In this document: positions 1-11,518 of the stretch, in pieces | Position numbering within the stretch: position 1 is the first letter of the stretch | Layout: each line of letters opens with the position of its first letter | NCBI GenBank assembly: GCA_007844125.1 | Contig: CM017571.1 | Coordinates: 4,820,448 to 4,884,447, forward strand | Source: Sinonovacula constricta | Taxonomy: Eukaryota; Mollusca; Bivalvia; Cardiida; Solecurtidae | Reading direction: 5' to 3' | Length of the DNA: 64,000 nt | Notes under the pieces: generated by a model | The model's input: only the letters and a program-made list of their open reading frames with translations | Database searches by the model: none | What the model was told of the DNA's origin: nothing | Made by a program: the position numbers and the translations under genes

Positions 1-244
1 GAGTATCACGTGAAGTAAACATGGCGGTCACCATAAACTTCAAAATTTGACTTTCATAATTTCATATTTTTTCATATTTTAAGTTACTTTTTATTTTTAA
101 CATGATAAATTAATATTTTTAAAGGAAGGATACTATATTTTGAGGAGATAAGTCCAGAAAAAAATAAAAATAAAAAAAACACTATCCTCCTGTATTTGGG
201 CGAAAAAACTTGCTGGTGGCAGTGATATAATGTACTGTCAATGG
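1..244. other. AT-rich sequence, no gene seen
   Basis: Low-complexity A/T-rich DNA with runs of A and T. No reverse-transcriptase motif continues into it from the LINE fragment on its right, so the LINE is probably truncated near 245. Confidence 0.5.
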
Positions 245-2135
245 AAGTAATCACTGCGGGGAGTTTGCTTGTCTAGTACCCTTCAAAACTGGAAACCAAT
301 CAGACATATGACCATTTGACAAGTCACAACTATACATGTCTGAATACCTTGCAGAATCTGTGAGCCCAAAGTTTGTGAGAGATACCCAGTTAGTGAAGCT
401 TGTACTGTAGTCCAGAGTGCCACACACGGTCAAAATAACAGGCATACGTTTTACTATTTTTTTCTTTGCAGAAATATTCACACCCTTTCACCAAATATGA
501 CGTCATATTGCATCCCAGTCCTTGTTGGAATCCACCCTGTAAGGGATTAATAGGTTTATTTATTTTTTATTAGAACATGTGAAGTAAAACACGCTCATAT
601 AATATGAGTATACATGACGATAATGTAATGGCTCTGTAACTTTTGGGATCGCTTCTACCCTTATTACCACCTTTGTATAAATTGACGATATATCCCCTTT
701 TCAAGTCTAATTGGACATAATGCATATTGAGCATCAAATTAAAGAACTTTGATGAGATATCTACTATGAATGTTTTACCATACATCAGATGTTCATTGTA
801 AACTCCATCCAATCCGCACATTTTGCCACCTTTTAATTATGTAATGCAGTTTTCAATATCTTGTTTACTAATGTCGTCACACTCCACAGACTGATTATGC
901 TTCTTTGTAAGTCATTTACTTTATTCGTCATATTGACTTAAAATTCTTTGTCATAAGATGGATTTTCTACATCACTATATAAGGTTTTAAAATATTTTCC
1001 CTTAGCTGAGGCAATTTCAGACTGCTCACGCATCATTTTACTATCAAAGGTCATCTCGTTTGTTGAACAGATTCCAGAACATATCTCTATCAACATACGC
1101 AGCGCGATCTAATTCTGCATTTAATTTTGTTTTAAGAAAAAACATTAATTGCGTGTTGGTGATGCCTGTGAAACGCGCATTTCGCGTCTTTATATTCTTT
1201 GTAGGAATCGGAGCTGTATCGTGGTCGACCGTGTGCAACCCATGACTGTTGTTTATGGAGCTAACATTCCTGTTGATCAAATCTACACATTATTGTAACT
1301 GTAAATTGGATACCTTATTCCATTTAATAGGTCGAAATGGCATATCTTGTGAGTGTGCGTGTTCTATACAGAACCGTACGGTGACAATAGTGGGCCTATG
1401 TGTCGATGCATTTGAGCACTCGTCATCAACATTGTGACAAGAAGAAATCAAGTCTACACATTCATATGGCACTACAATGTGATCTATCATGGACTGAGAG
1501 CGACCGTCAAATGATACAAACATAGACTGCGCTCCGGTACATACAGGTAATGTATTGACAGCTACCATACATTGACATTAAATAGGGCTTTTATAAATGA
1601 ATGACCCTGTAAATGTGAATTAAAGTCGCCCATAAGCACCGGTTGGTCTCTGAGAATACATAGATGTGAGGTTTTGTAGTATATTTAAATTGTCGCAGTA
1701 GCTTGCTATGGAATGGTTGCTACATGGAGTATAGACTTGTATGACATACATAAATTGATGTTTACTAATCTGCACCTGAACACCAGTAATGCCCTCAGTA
1801 TCGAAATCAAAGACATTGATATAAGAATCCCACCTTTTATGCCATAATAATGATAACTCGCCCTTAGAAGAATATCTGTTAGCTGCAAAGGTGTCATTTT
1901 CGACATTCTTGGTAGCATTGACATAATAACAGTGTATGCTATCCATAGATGTGATGTGAGCTTTTAACCAATGCTCTGATATGCCACATAAATCGTTATT
2001 TTCCCTATTTAGCAGGTTGCTGATATATAACGCGCTTGAAATAATGCCAGTCGCGTTCAAAGTACATATTTTAAAGTCATCCATTGTTAATAAAATATAG
2101 AGAACCATGATGAATTGATATACACCAGACATGGA
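245..2135 (-). pseudogene. Decayed APE-type non-LTR retrotransposon (LINE), minus strand
   Basis: Read on the minus strand, this is a broken LINE polyprotein. Its N-terminal endonuclease/exonuclease/phosphatase-like domain (2132-1290) shows the family start pattern (FKICTLNATGI, then LCGISEHWL near residue 60), a GDFNSH catalytic motif near 1610-1640, and an SMIDHIVV motif near 1475 that matches the usual IDHI/IDYV step. A linker with FWNLFNKR follows at 1280-1044. The reverse-transcriptase start at 821-570 reads LDGVYNEHL, LYKGGNK and YRAITLSS, which are typical fingers-region motifs. A last RT piece at 481-251 contains WFPVLKGTRQ. The GDFN motif is in a different frame from the upstream endonuclease, several stops interrupt the rest, and the palm region with the catalytic FADD/YADD box is missing between or beyond the pieces. 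It cannot encode an active enzyme. The clade is unresolved; the motifs fit the CR1/L2/Jockey-like APE group. Confidence 0.85.
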
Positions 2136-2215
2136 ACAGGAATAAAACAGTGTTGACAGTCTCTGTATAAACAGCTATTCAAAACAAATGGCGGGGGCTT
2201 CTAAGTCGGTTAGAA

Positions 2216-2302
2216 TCTATTAAGACGTTTCCATAGCAAATAGAAGCCTGCACTGGCTGCGCTCGTTTCGGCTTCTATTTTCTATAGAAACATCTTAATA
2301 GA
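2216..2302. repeat. Imperfect 33-bp inverted repeat (hairpin-forming)
   Basis: Arms 2216-2248 and 2270-2302 are reverse complements with about four mismatches, separated by a 21-bp loop. The arms begin TCTATTAAGACGTTTCCATA on the left. The hairpin lies just upstream of the LINE endonuclease start. It could be a small foldback or MITE end, or a leftover of the LINE 5' region. Confidence 0.65.
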
Positions 2303-3908
2303 CTCTATCCTATACATAGCTCACAAATGGACCGAGTAGATCGTCGATAAATCCAGATATAAATACTTAAGGTTAGCCTATATATTTGTCCGCATCTTTT
2401 ATTTCAAATTGAAATGAATAAAATAGACTAAATATACTTCGATCTTTCTACATTGTTGAATAGAGTAAAAGTTGCTCGGCCTCACGCATGTGTCAAGCTT
2501 GGAATAAGAATATATAACAAAGTCCTAATGGCATTGCAAAGTCATAGTACAGGCAATATTCTCTTACATTTGTGTTTAAATCACAGAAAGCAATTTGATA
2601 AAACACAAGACAGTTCTCTTCATAACGCAGTAAACACAACATTTTGTGCCGGTGTTAGCAAACTGTTATACTTACTAGATTAGAAAAGTGTTTTTAATAA
2701 AACTGACCTTTCATTTTATGACATTTGAACATATTTCAAACTGTACACAATGCAGCCAAAAAGCTCTGTACATATTTGATACGACAAGTTATATGTAAAT
2801 ATGAAACGTTCCAAAGGAATACCGACACACATTAAAAATTTAAATTTGAACTAGACCCTGGACAGTCAAGTAAAATGTAACAGTGACAAAGACAATGGAG
2901 GAGCGATTACGGACATAAGACAAACCAACATATATCGCCACGAAACGGTCTGTCAGCAAAAGGACCATCTGTGGTGCTAACATCGGCTTTATCGGAGTTC
3001 TGAACTCTCACTATCTGGAGGCTTTATCTCAAACAAACTGCACGCATAAAACAGGGTAATGTAAAAAATAAACATAGAGGCTCCCATTAGCACAGGCAAA
3101 ACGCTCTAAAATGTTAAATAATGTATGCCGCACCCCGCAAACACAGCAAAGCTAAACCTAATGCTGTAAAGCTCCCAATTTCAGTCTGTAAACACCGCAG
3201 AGTTTGGACCCCAGTGTCACTCTCCCTTCTTTCACGCTCTAACGACTGCATGGACAGACAAAAACAGACCGGAAGCAGGTGTCTTAAACTAGAGGCTAGG
3301 GAGTTATCTCATATACAATATATATAATACAAGAAAATATACTTACTTTACTGAATTAGTGGTCGACTTTCACCAAGAAATGTTGTTTGTCCCACCACTG
3401 ACACCACTCTCCCTGAAATGGCCGACATAAAAGCACCGATCTTCTTACTTTAGGTTAGACCCCTTGTAAAAGTTATCCATCAAAGTTATACAACCTGCAG
3501 TAAGAACATACATGCTGAGTAATATTGGACTGTTAAAGCATATTGTTTAAAAAAATGCAATTTATGTTCAGCCTATACATGCCTCGGTACCTAACCATTC
3601 CTTATCATCCAAGAAAACATATTAATATGATAATGAATTACCCAAGCACTGTATTTTTAAGCTTAGTCATTACGTCATATCCTGAAAAAGAATGACGTCA
3701 TTTGACAAGACCCAAAGTGTGATATTTGGCAAGAAAGAAAACATCAATTAAACCAACTGAGGGAAATTTTCAGTTTTGGGGGGCATTACAATTTCTGCAA
3801 CAAAGTTCCATAAAGAAAATAATGAACGAGGGTTGAAAAAACACTAACACTTGATTAACTCCCTCTTGCGGAAAATATCCATTGCTACAGATGTGTTTGT
3901 TTTACATC
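2303..3908. other. No gene recognised
   Basis: AT-rich sequence with only short unrelated open frames. I see no domain motif, tandem repeat or transposon end. Confidence 0.5.
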
Positions 3909-4121
3909 TTACAACGGTGGCTCTTGCCAAATACTGAAAGAAAATGTTGGCACACTTGCCAAAATACAGTTTGTGCGTGTAAGAAATTTGCCACTGTCGT
4001 ACTCCATTATTATGTAGTGTTGGGGTATTACGCAAGTGACAGCCTCATCTGCACCAAGACAGCAAACATTTAACATTACCAAAGTAGCTACAACCAGTAA
4101 GCACGATACGAACAGCGCCAT
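3909..4121 (-). other. Small open frame with signal-peptide-like start; possible exon or repeat-derived
   Basis: This 70-residue minus-strand frame starts with a hydrophobic leader (about residues 1-23, ending CCLGA), followed by ADEAVTCVIPQ and then a segment with D-x-GKF, C-x-LA and VPTF. The second half resembles the minus-strand frame at 11255-11070 (see findings), with several synonymous codon differences. The leader also resembles the translation of the adjacent 39-bp minisatellite on the same strand (LLVVTL-type runs), so it may be a degenerate repeat unit and not a real signal peptide. Function is unknown. Confidence 0.25.
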
Positions 4122-4125
4122 TTAG

Positions 4126-7100
4126 AGAGCCAAAAATAAAGAAGCTATAAGCACCGTTAGAAAGAAAGCCAACGATGTAGTAATAACAAGCAACGTCACT
4201 AAGAGAGTCAATAATAAAGTTACTACAAGCAACGTCACTAAGAGAGCCAAGGATAAAGTAACTACAAGCAACGTCAGTAAGAACGTCAATGATAAAGTAA
4301 CTACAAGCAACGTCAGTAAGAGAGCCAATGATAAAGTAACTACAAGCAACGTCAGTAAGAGAGCCAGTGATAAAGTAACTACAAGCAACGTCAGTAAGAG
4401 AGCCAAGGATAAAGTAACTACAAGCAACGTCAATAAGAGAGCCAATGATAAAGTAAATACAAGCAACGTCAGTAAGAGAGCCAAGGATAAAGTAAATACA
4501 AGCAACATCAGTAAGAGAGCCAATGATAAAGTAACTACAAGCAACGTCAGTAAGAGAGCCAATGATAAAGTAACTACAAGCAACGTCAGTAAGAGAGCCA
4601 AGGATAAAGTAACTACAACCAACATCAGTAAGAGAGCCAATGATAAAGTAACTACAAGCAACGTCAGTAAGAGAGCCAATGTTAAAGTAACTACAAGCAA
4701 CGTCACTAAGAGAGCCAATGATAAAGTAACTACAAGCAACGTCAGGAAGACAATTTAGTAATTACAGGCGCTGTCAGTAAAAGAATTAACGATTAAGTGA
4801 CTACAAGCACCGCCAGTAAGGGAGTCAAGAATAAAGTAACCATCATTACTTCAATTACCGTCAGTTAGGGAGTCAAAGATAAAGTAACCACAAGCACCGT
4901 CAGTCAGGGAGTCAAAGATGAAGATACTTCAATCATCGTCGGTTAGGGAGTTAAAGATAAAGTAACCACAATCACCGTAAGTCAGGGAGTCAAAGATAAA
5001 GTAACTACAATCACCGTCAGTCAGGGAGTCAAAGATAAAGTAACCACAATCACCGTCAGTCAGGGAGTCAAATATAAAGTAACCACAAGCACCGCCAGTC
5101 AGGGAGTCAAAGATAAAGTAACCACAAGCACCGTCAGTCAGGGAGTCAAAGATGAAGCGATTTCAATCACCGTCAGTCAGGGAGTCAAAGATAAAGTAAC
5201 CACAAGCACCGTCAGTCAGGGAGTCAAAGATAAAGTAACCACAAGCACCGTCAGTCAGGGAGTCAAAGATGAAGCTACTTCAATCACCGTCAGTAAGGGA
5301 GTCAAAGATAACATAACCAGAAGCACCGTCAGTCAGGGAGTCAAAGAAAAAGAAACTACAATCACCGTCAGTCAGGGAGTCAAAGATAAAGTAACCACAA
5401 GCACCGTCAGTCAGGGAGTAAGATGAAGCTACTTCAATCATCGTCAGTCAGGGAGTCCAAGATAAAGAAACTACAATCACCGTCAGTCAGGGAGTCAAAG
5501 ATAAAGTAACTACAATCACCGTCAGTCAGGGAGTCAAAGATAAAGTAACTACAATCACCGTCAGTCAGGGAGTCAAAGATAAAGTAACTACAATCACCGT
5601 CAGTCAGGGAGTCAAAGATAAAGTAACTACAATCACCGTCAGTCTGGGAGTCAAAGATAAAGTAACTACAATCACCGTCGGTCAGGGAGTCAAAGATGAA
5701 GCTACTTCAATCACCGTAAGTCAGGGTGTCAAAGATAACATAACCAGAAGCACCGTCAGTCAGGGAGTCAAAGAAAAAGAAACTACAACCACCGTCAGTC
5801 AGGGAGTTAAAGATAAAGCTACTTCAATCACCGTCAGTCACGGAGTCAAAGATAAAGTAACTACAATCACCGTCAGTCAGGGAGTCAAAGATAAAGTAAC
5901 TACAATCACCGTCAGTCAGGGAGTCAAAGATGAAGCTACTTCAATGACCGTCAGTCAGAGAGTCAAAGATGAAGCTACTTCAATGACCGTCAGTCAGGGA
6001 GTCAAAGATAAAGCTACTTCAATCACCGTAAGTCAGGGAGTCAAAGATGAAGCTACTTCAACCAACGTCAGTCAGGGAGTCAAAGATGAAGCTACTACAA
6101 TCACCGTCAGTCAAGGAGTCAAAGATGAAGCTACTTCAATCACCGTCAGTCAGGGAGTCAAAGATGAAACTACTACAATCACCGTCAGTCAGGGAGTCAA
6201 AGATAAAGTAACTACAATCACCGTCAGTCAGGGAGTCAAATATGAAGCTACTTCAATCACCGTCAGTCAGGGAGTCAAAGATGAAGCTACTTCAATCAAC
6301 GTCAGTCAGGGAGTCAAAGATGAAGCTACTTCAATCAACGTCAGTCAGGGAGTCAAAGATGAAGCTACTTCAATCACCGTCAGTCAGGGAGTCATAGATG
6401 AAGCTACTACAATCACCGTCAGTCAGGGAGTCAAAGATAAAGTAACTACAATCACCGTCAGTCAGGGAGTCAAAGATGAAGCTACTTCAATCACCGTAAG
6501 TCAGGGAGTCAAAGATGAAGCTACTTCAACCAATGTCAGTCAGGGAGTCAAAGATAAAGTAACCACAATCACCGTCAGTCAGGGAGTCAAAGATGAAGCT
6601 ACTTCAATCACCGTCAGTCAGGGAGTCAAATATGAAGCTACTTCAATCAACGTCAGTCAGGGAGTCAAAGATAAAGTAACCACAAGCACCGTCAGTCAGG
6701 GAGTCAAAGATGAAGCTACTTCAATCAACGTCAGTCAGGGAGTCAAAGATGAAGCTACTTCAATCACCGTCAGTCAGGGAGTCAAATATGAAGCTACTTC
6801 AATCAACGTCAGTCAGGGAGTCAAAGATAAAGTAACCACAAGCACCGTCAGTCAGGGAGTCAAAGATGAAGCTACTTCAATCACCGTCAGTCAGGGAGTC
6901 AAAGATGAAGCTACTTCAATCACCGTCAGTCAGGGAGTCAAAGATAAAGTAACTACAATCACCGTCAGTCAGGGAGTCAAAGATGAATCTACTTCAATCA
7001 ACGTCAGTCAGGGAGTCAAAAATAAGGTAACCACAAGCACCGTCAGTCAGGGAGTCAAAGATGAAGCTACTTCAATCACCGTCAGTCAGGGAGTCAAACA

Positions 7101-7244
7101 TAAAGTAACCACAAGCACCGTCAGTCAGGGAGTCAAAGATGAAGCTACTTCAAGCACCGTCAGTCAGGAAGTCAAAGATGAAGCTACTTCAATCAACGTC
7201 AGTCAGGGAGTCAAAGAAAAAGAAACTACAATCACCGTCACGTA
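4126..7244 (+). repeat. 39-bp minisatellite, about 80 copies, two subfamilies
   Basis: Head-to-tail 39-bp units fill the interval. The left block (about 4126-4757) has units containing AAGAGAGCCAATGATAAAG, and the right block (about 4850-7244) has CAGGGAGTCAAAGATAAAG; both share the remainder (ACTACAAGC...GTCAGT). Because 39 is 13 codons, the plus strand has long open frames. The longest ATG-initiated one runs 5944-7245 (433 residues) with consensus VSQGVKDEATSIT; in that frame it stays open upstream to a 2-bp deletion near 5420. The left block is also open on the plus strand without an ATG, and on the minus strand (4739-4122) it gives a leucine-rich 205-residue frame. Copy-to-copy changes include many non-synonymous ones (D/Y, E/K, T/N). 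There is no recognisable domain, splice context or flanking unique coding sequence. Confidence 0.95.
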
Positions 7245-7249
7245 AAAAG

Positions 7250-7948
7250 CCAATGATTATGCGGTTTACAGCCAAGATATAATATGGCGTTTTTTATATT
7301 TCTGAAATAAGTAACCTGGGGATTTGTCATTGCCTGGCACAATTTCTGTTTCTCAGTTTAACTCCCAATGACGGAATGTGAATTTGCAGTATGTATTATC
7401 GGGAAGCTTTTTATGTAGTTATTAATAAAATATGCAACGTATATTAAAATCTGAACACATGTATTCTATTTTGGCACCGAATTTACAGTTGAAGCCTTCC
7501 CTTTGTAGCGTACGGATTCAATTTATAGACCTGCAAGCGAAGGTCAGTAAGTGTCGGCCTATTGGGACAGCCAATTGTGCATGGCATGTTACCGACAGGA
7601 ACCAATCAAAAGGTGCCAAGAACACACACAAACAATAAAACGTTTAATGTGTGTACATAAATCAATTTATAAATGTCATTATTATGGTATATTACCTTAC
7701 CACGTACCATCTGTATAGTCGTGCATTAAGATGTTGCTTGTGCGAAGAGTTTCAAGACGTTTGCAGCATAAGTAAACCCTGTTTGCCGACCCTGTACGGT
7801 GTCGCTGTTTGTCTATTAAAATCGGACTTGCCAATAATAAGCAATTCCAGCACATAGAAAGTATTTCGATACGGATTGTTGAAGAGAGCATAAATACAAA
7901 GCGAAGAAATGATGTCGACAGACCCCAGTTTAACGTTTGATGAATGAT
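7250..7948. other. No gene recognised
   Basis: Unique AT-rich sequence between the 39-bp array and a hAT-like element. The open frames here are short and lack recognisable motifs. Confidence 0.5.
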
Positions 7949-8315
7949 CATGGGCGTGCCTGGGCTTACGCACTTACGCACGTGCGTACAGTTGCTTCCA
8001 AAATTTGAAAAAAATAAAGACGTCAAAAAGCAAATAAAAATCGTACATAACCTGTGTTTGGCACTTGTTGTTAGCTGTTTCATTTTTTAAATTAGAGTTC
8101 TTTAACCCTTTTCCAAGTTCTACAAAAACTTCTGCAATCAAACCTGACGTATTTCTGTCCCTTCCTGCTCGTTGTACTGTGACAGAGTTTCTCCCCAGAA
8201 TGTATCTACGGCGTTCTAAGGAAAGAAATGCGGGGGCGGGGGAATGCCCCTGAACACCCTCCCCCCCCCCCCCCCCCCCGGAATAATACTCAAAGGTCGC
8301 CTAGGCACGCCCCTG
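7949..8315 (-). mobile_element. Short hAT-like DNA transposon remnant (367 bp)
   Basis: The ends are inverted: the left begins CATGGGCGTGCCTGGG and the reverse complement of the right end is CAGGGGCGTGCCTAGG. These resemble the CAGGGGCG-type ends of animal hAT elements. Next to the right end lies a C run and a GC-rich segment that, read on the minus strand, is the G-rich subterminal arrangement often seen in such elements. On the minus strand there is a stop-free stretch with QRAGRDRN that may be a transposase relic. The 8-bp flanks (7941-7948 and 8316-8323) do not match, so the target duplication is lost or the boundaries are off. Confidence 0.55.
8261..8279. repeat. Poly-C run (19 C)
   Basis: Uninterrupted homopolymer of 19 C inside the hAT-like element. 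Such runs are prone to assembly length errors. Confidence 0.95.
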
Positions 8316-9511
<1,196 letters not shown>

Positions 9512-9558
9512 AAAAGAACAAACGCTTAGCTGCGGTGGTGCCTGATCACGTTCACAAA

Positions 9559-9910
9559 GAACAGAACAGAACAGAACATATTTTTATTCAGATTTGTACT
9601 CATGTACACCATCGTATTATATAAACAATATACAAATATAGTATCCGATTTAGTTATTTATATGAAAGCGAAGAAATAATGACTATAAATTAAGCTTTTT
9701 ATGTGATAGTTGCATTATAAAAGAATAAAAGAAACAACATTCGAGAATGAACTTTATGTATTATTAACGCTTATGTTCCTTCTTACTAAGGTTGCTTTCT
9801 TGATAAAAAGGGCGAGATTATTAAGTACATGTATGTTCTTGTCTTTTGAATCAAACAGCAAACACATTTTTACATACAGACGGTCTATCATACAAAGTTG
9901 AGTTGAGGTA
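9559..9910 (-). mobile_element. 5'-truncated LINE 3' end, minus strand
   Basis: Starts with AGAACAGAACAGAACAGAAC, the complement of the (TGTTC)n tail that ends the plus-strand LINE at 21144-21163. The adjoining bases also match that LINE end (GTACAAATCTgAATAAA against GTACAAATCTCAATAAA). Further in, near 9905-9790, the minus strand encodes a decayed form of the same C-terminal segment (DRPSVCK against NRPSVYK in the 18-21 kb copy). Confidence 0.75.
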
Positions 9911-10064
9911 AAAAAGAGTTACAAGGTTTATTCAATTAAACTTTATTGACAACTGCATTCACACAGAAAGGCTACAACAGCAACTATATGTAATATAATA
10001 TTAATTCTTTTACCTTCCTTATGTTTACTTACAAGTGTGTAGTCAAATATAAGATTGACATTTA

Positions 10065-10076
10065 TGACACCTTACA
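10065..10076. repeat. Left target-site duplication of the 10-kb SINE
   Basis: TGACACCTTACA, repeated exactly at 10350-10361. Confidence 0.85.
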
Positions 10077-10349
10077 CACCGGCCGCAATAGCTCAGGTGG
10101 TAGAGCGTCGGCTTGCGGATCGGGAGGTCGTGGGTTCGAACCCCGGCCAGGTCAAACCAAAGACTTTAAAGTTGGTAGTAGTGGCTTCTCTCCTCATGCT
10201 TGGGGCTAAGGGGACAGCATTACGCCTAACTCGTCGGTGTCAGTATAATGGACCGGCCGGGTTCAGTCCCTGGGCACCTCATAAGTGCCCCTGTGCTATT
10301 ATGATAGAAATGTCGCTGCGCCGTATCGGCAAAATGCCGGCTAATCCCT
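10077..10349 (+). mobile_element. tRNA-derived SINE with perfect 12-bp target-site duplications
   Basis: The head carries RNA polymerase III internal promoter boxes: A box TAGCTCAGGTGG near 10090 and B box GGGTTCGAACCCC near 10131. The acceptor-stem ends do not pair, so this is a SINE head and not a working tRNA gene. An unrelated body of about 190 bp follows. The element is bracketed by identical TGACACCTTACA copies at 10065-10076 and 10350-10361, the signature of LINE-mediated insertion. The intact duplication suggests a fairly recent insertion. Confidence 0.9.
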
Positions 10350-10361
10350 TGACACCTTACA
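10350..10361. repeat. Right target-site duplication of the 10-kb SINE
   Basis: Exact copy of the 12-mer at 10065-10076. Confidence 0.85.
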
Positions 10362-11069
10362 AAAATGCGTTGCGTTTCAGCAATGTTCGATCTGACAAAA
10401 TGCGATGTTTGAAAGACATAAGTACAAGAGATTTATTATAAATTGGTAAGTGTATGAAATAGATCATAACAGTACTTAATGCAAATTTTCTACAAACATG
10501 TCAGTCATTAATTTAATGTCTCGCTATCATTCAAACCTTTAGGCCTTAATATCACATTAAGAATCAAAGTCTCTCACAAAACGCCCATGTCCTATTATAA
10601 CAGTAAAAGCTGTGGTAAAATGTTGCGTTTTTTTTTATGGAAAAAATCACACATTACTGTAAATAAATCAATTATGTTCATCAAGTATTTTCAAATTAAT
10701 TACCTGTGTTTAAGTAGTTATTGTCATTCACATGAAGGCTATGACATAGAAGAAATGACGGTGCAAGGTGAATGATATGCGTTGTTTTTAGTGATCAAAA
10801 GCAATGTTCAGCTAAATTAAATGCTATCCCTGGCCCAGGTATGTTATATTAACTTTCAAAAAGCAAAACAATACATTTTTACTTAAGTAATAATAACGGG
10901 TACAATAACCTAGTAGGTGTGTTTTTTTTTCTTTTTCATTTTCGAAAACAACTAAACGCGTTTCATAATTAAAGTTAAAATTCCATCTTTATAAATTTGT
11001 TAAGGCTAACGAATGTTTAACAAGGTAGTTATGAATATTTTAATATCTTATTGTTTAAATGCAACAGTA
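10362..11069. other. No gene recognised
   Basis: AT-rich unique sequence. No recognisable motif in either strand. Confidence 0.5.
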
Positions 11070-11255
11070 TTAAACATAATTGAACAGCGCAATAAAAACA
11101 ACTTTCCAAGCTCTTTCTATCAAGGTAGATGAATGGGTGTTGCTGTACAGTACAGATGTTACAATGGCAACAACTACTAAATGACTGCAAAAAGTTGGTA
11201 CTGTAGCCAAACTGCAAACCTTATGTGCAACGAATTTACCTCTGTCAAATACCAT
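11070..11255 (-). other. Small open frame with DRGKF...VPTF motif; possible decayed exon
   Basis: The minus-strand frame begins MVFDRGKFVAHKVCSLATVP and continues TF. Eleven of the first 22 residues match the second half of the minus frame at 4121-3909, and five of those matches use different synonymous codons. A stop lies directly upstream in frame, so any gene would need introns or is broken. Function is unknown. Confidence 0.25.
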
Positions 11256-11518
11256 TATGTGAAGTTAAGGAATAAATGAATGTACAAATAACACACTACC
11301 TGCATTACATCAAAAAAGTAGGTCTTAGAAAGCAATATCCACTAACACTAGTCACATGTTGTATGTACATCTTGCAAACACAAAACACTATATTAAAAGT
11401 AATAGATTTGCAACTATAACATAAATGAACGAAATGTACAAATATTTGGCTCCGATTCAGATAAACACACGCAAGAATTGATATACACCGCCTGTACCGA
11501 AATCCGAATGCAATAATG

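Noticed and set aside
4122..4739. Leucine-rich 205-residue minus-strand membrane protein
   Set aside because: It is the antisense reading of the 39-bp repeat; the hydrophobicity is repeat-derived.
10079..10150. Functional tRNA gene
   Set aside because: A and B boxes are present but the acceptor ends do not pair and a SINE body with target duplication surrounds it.
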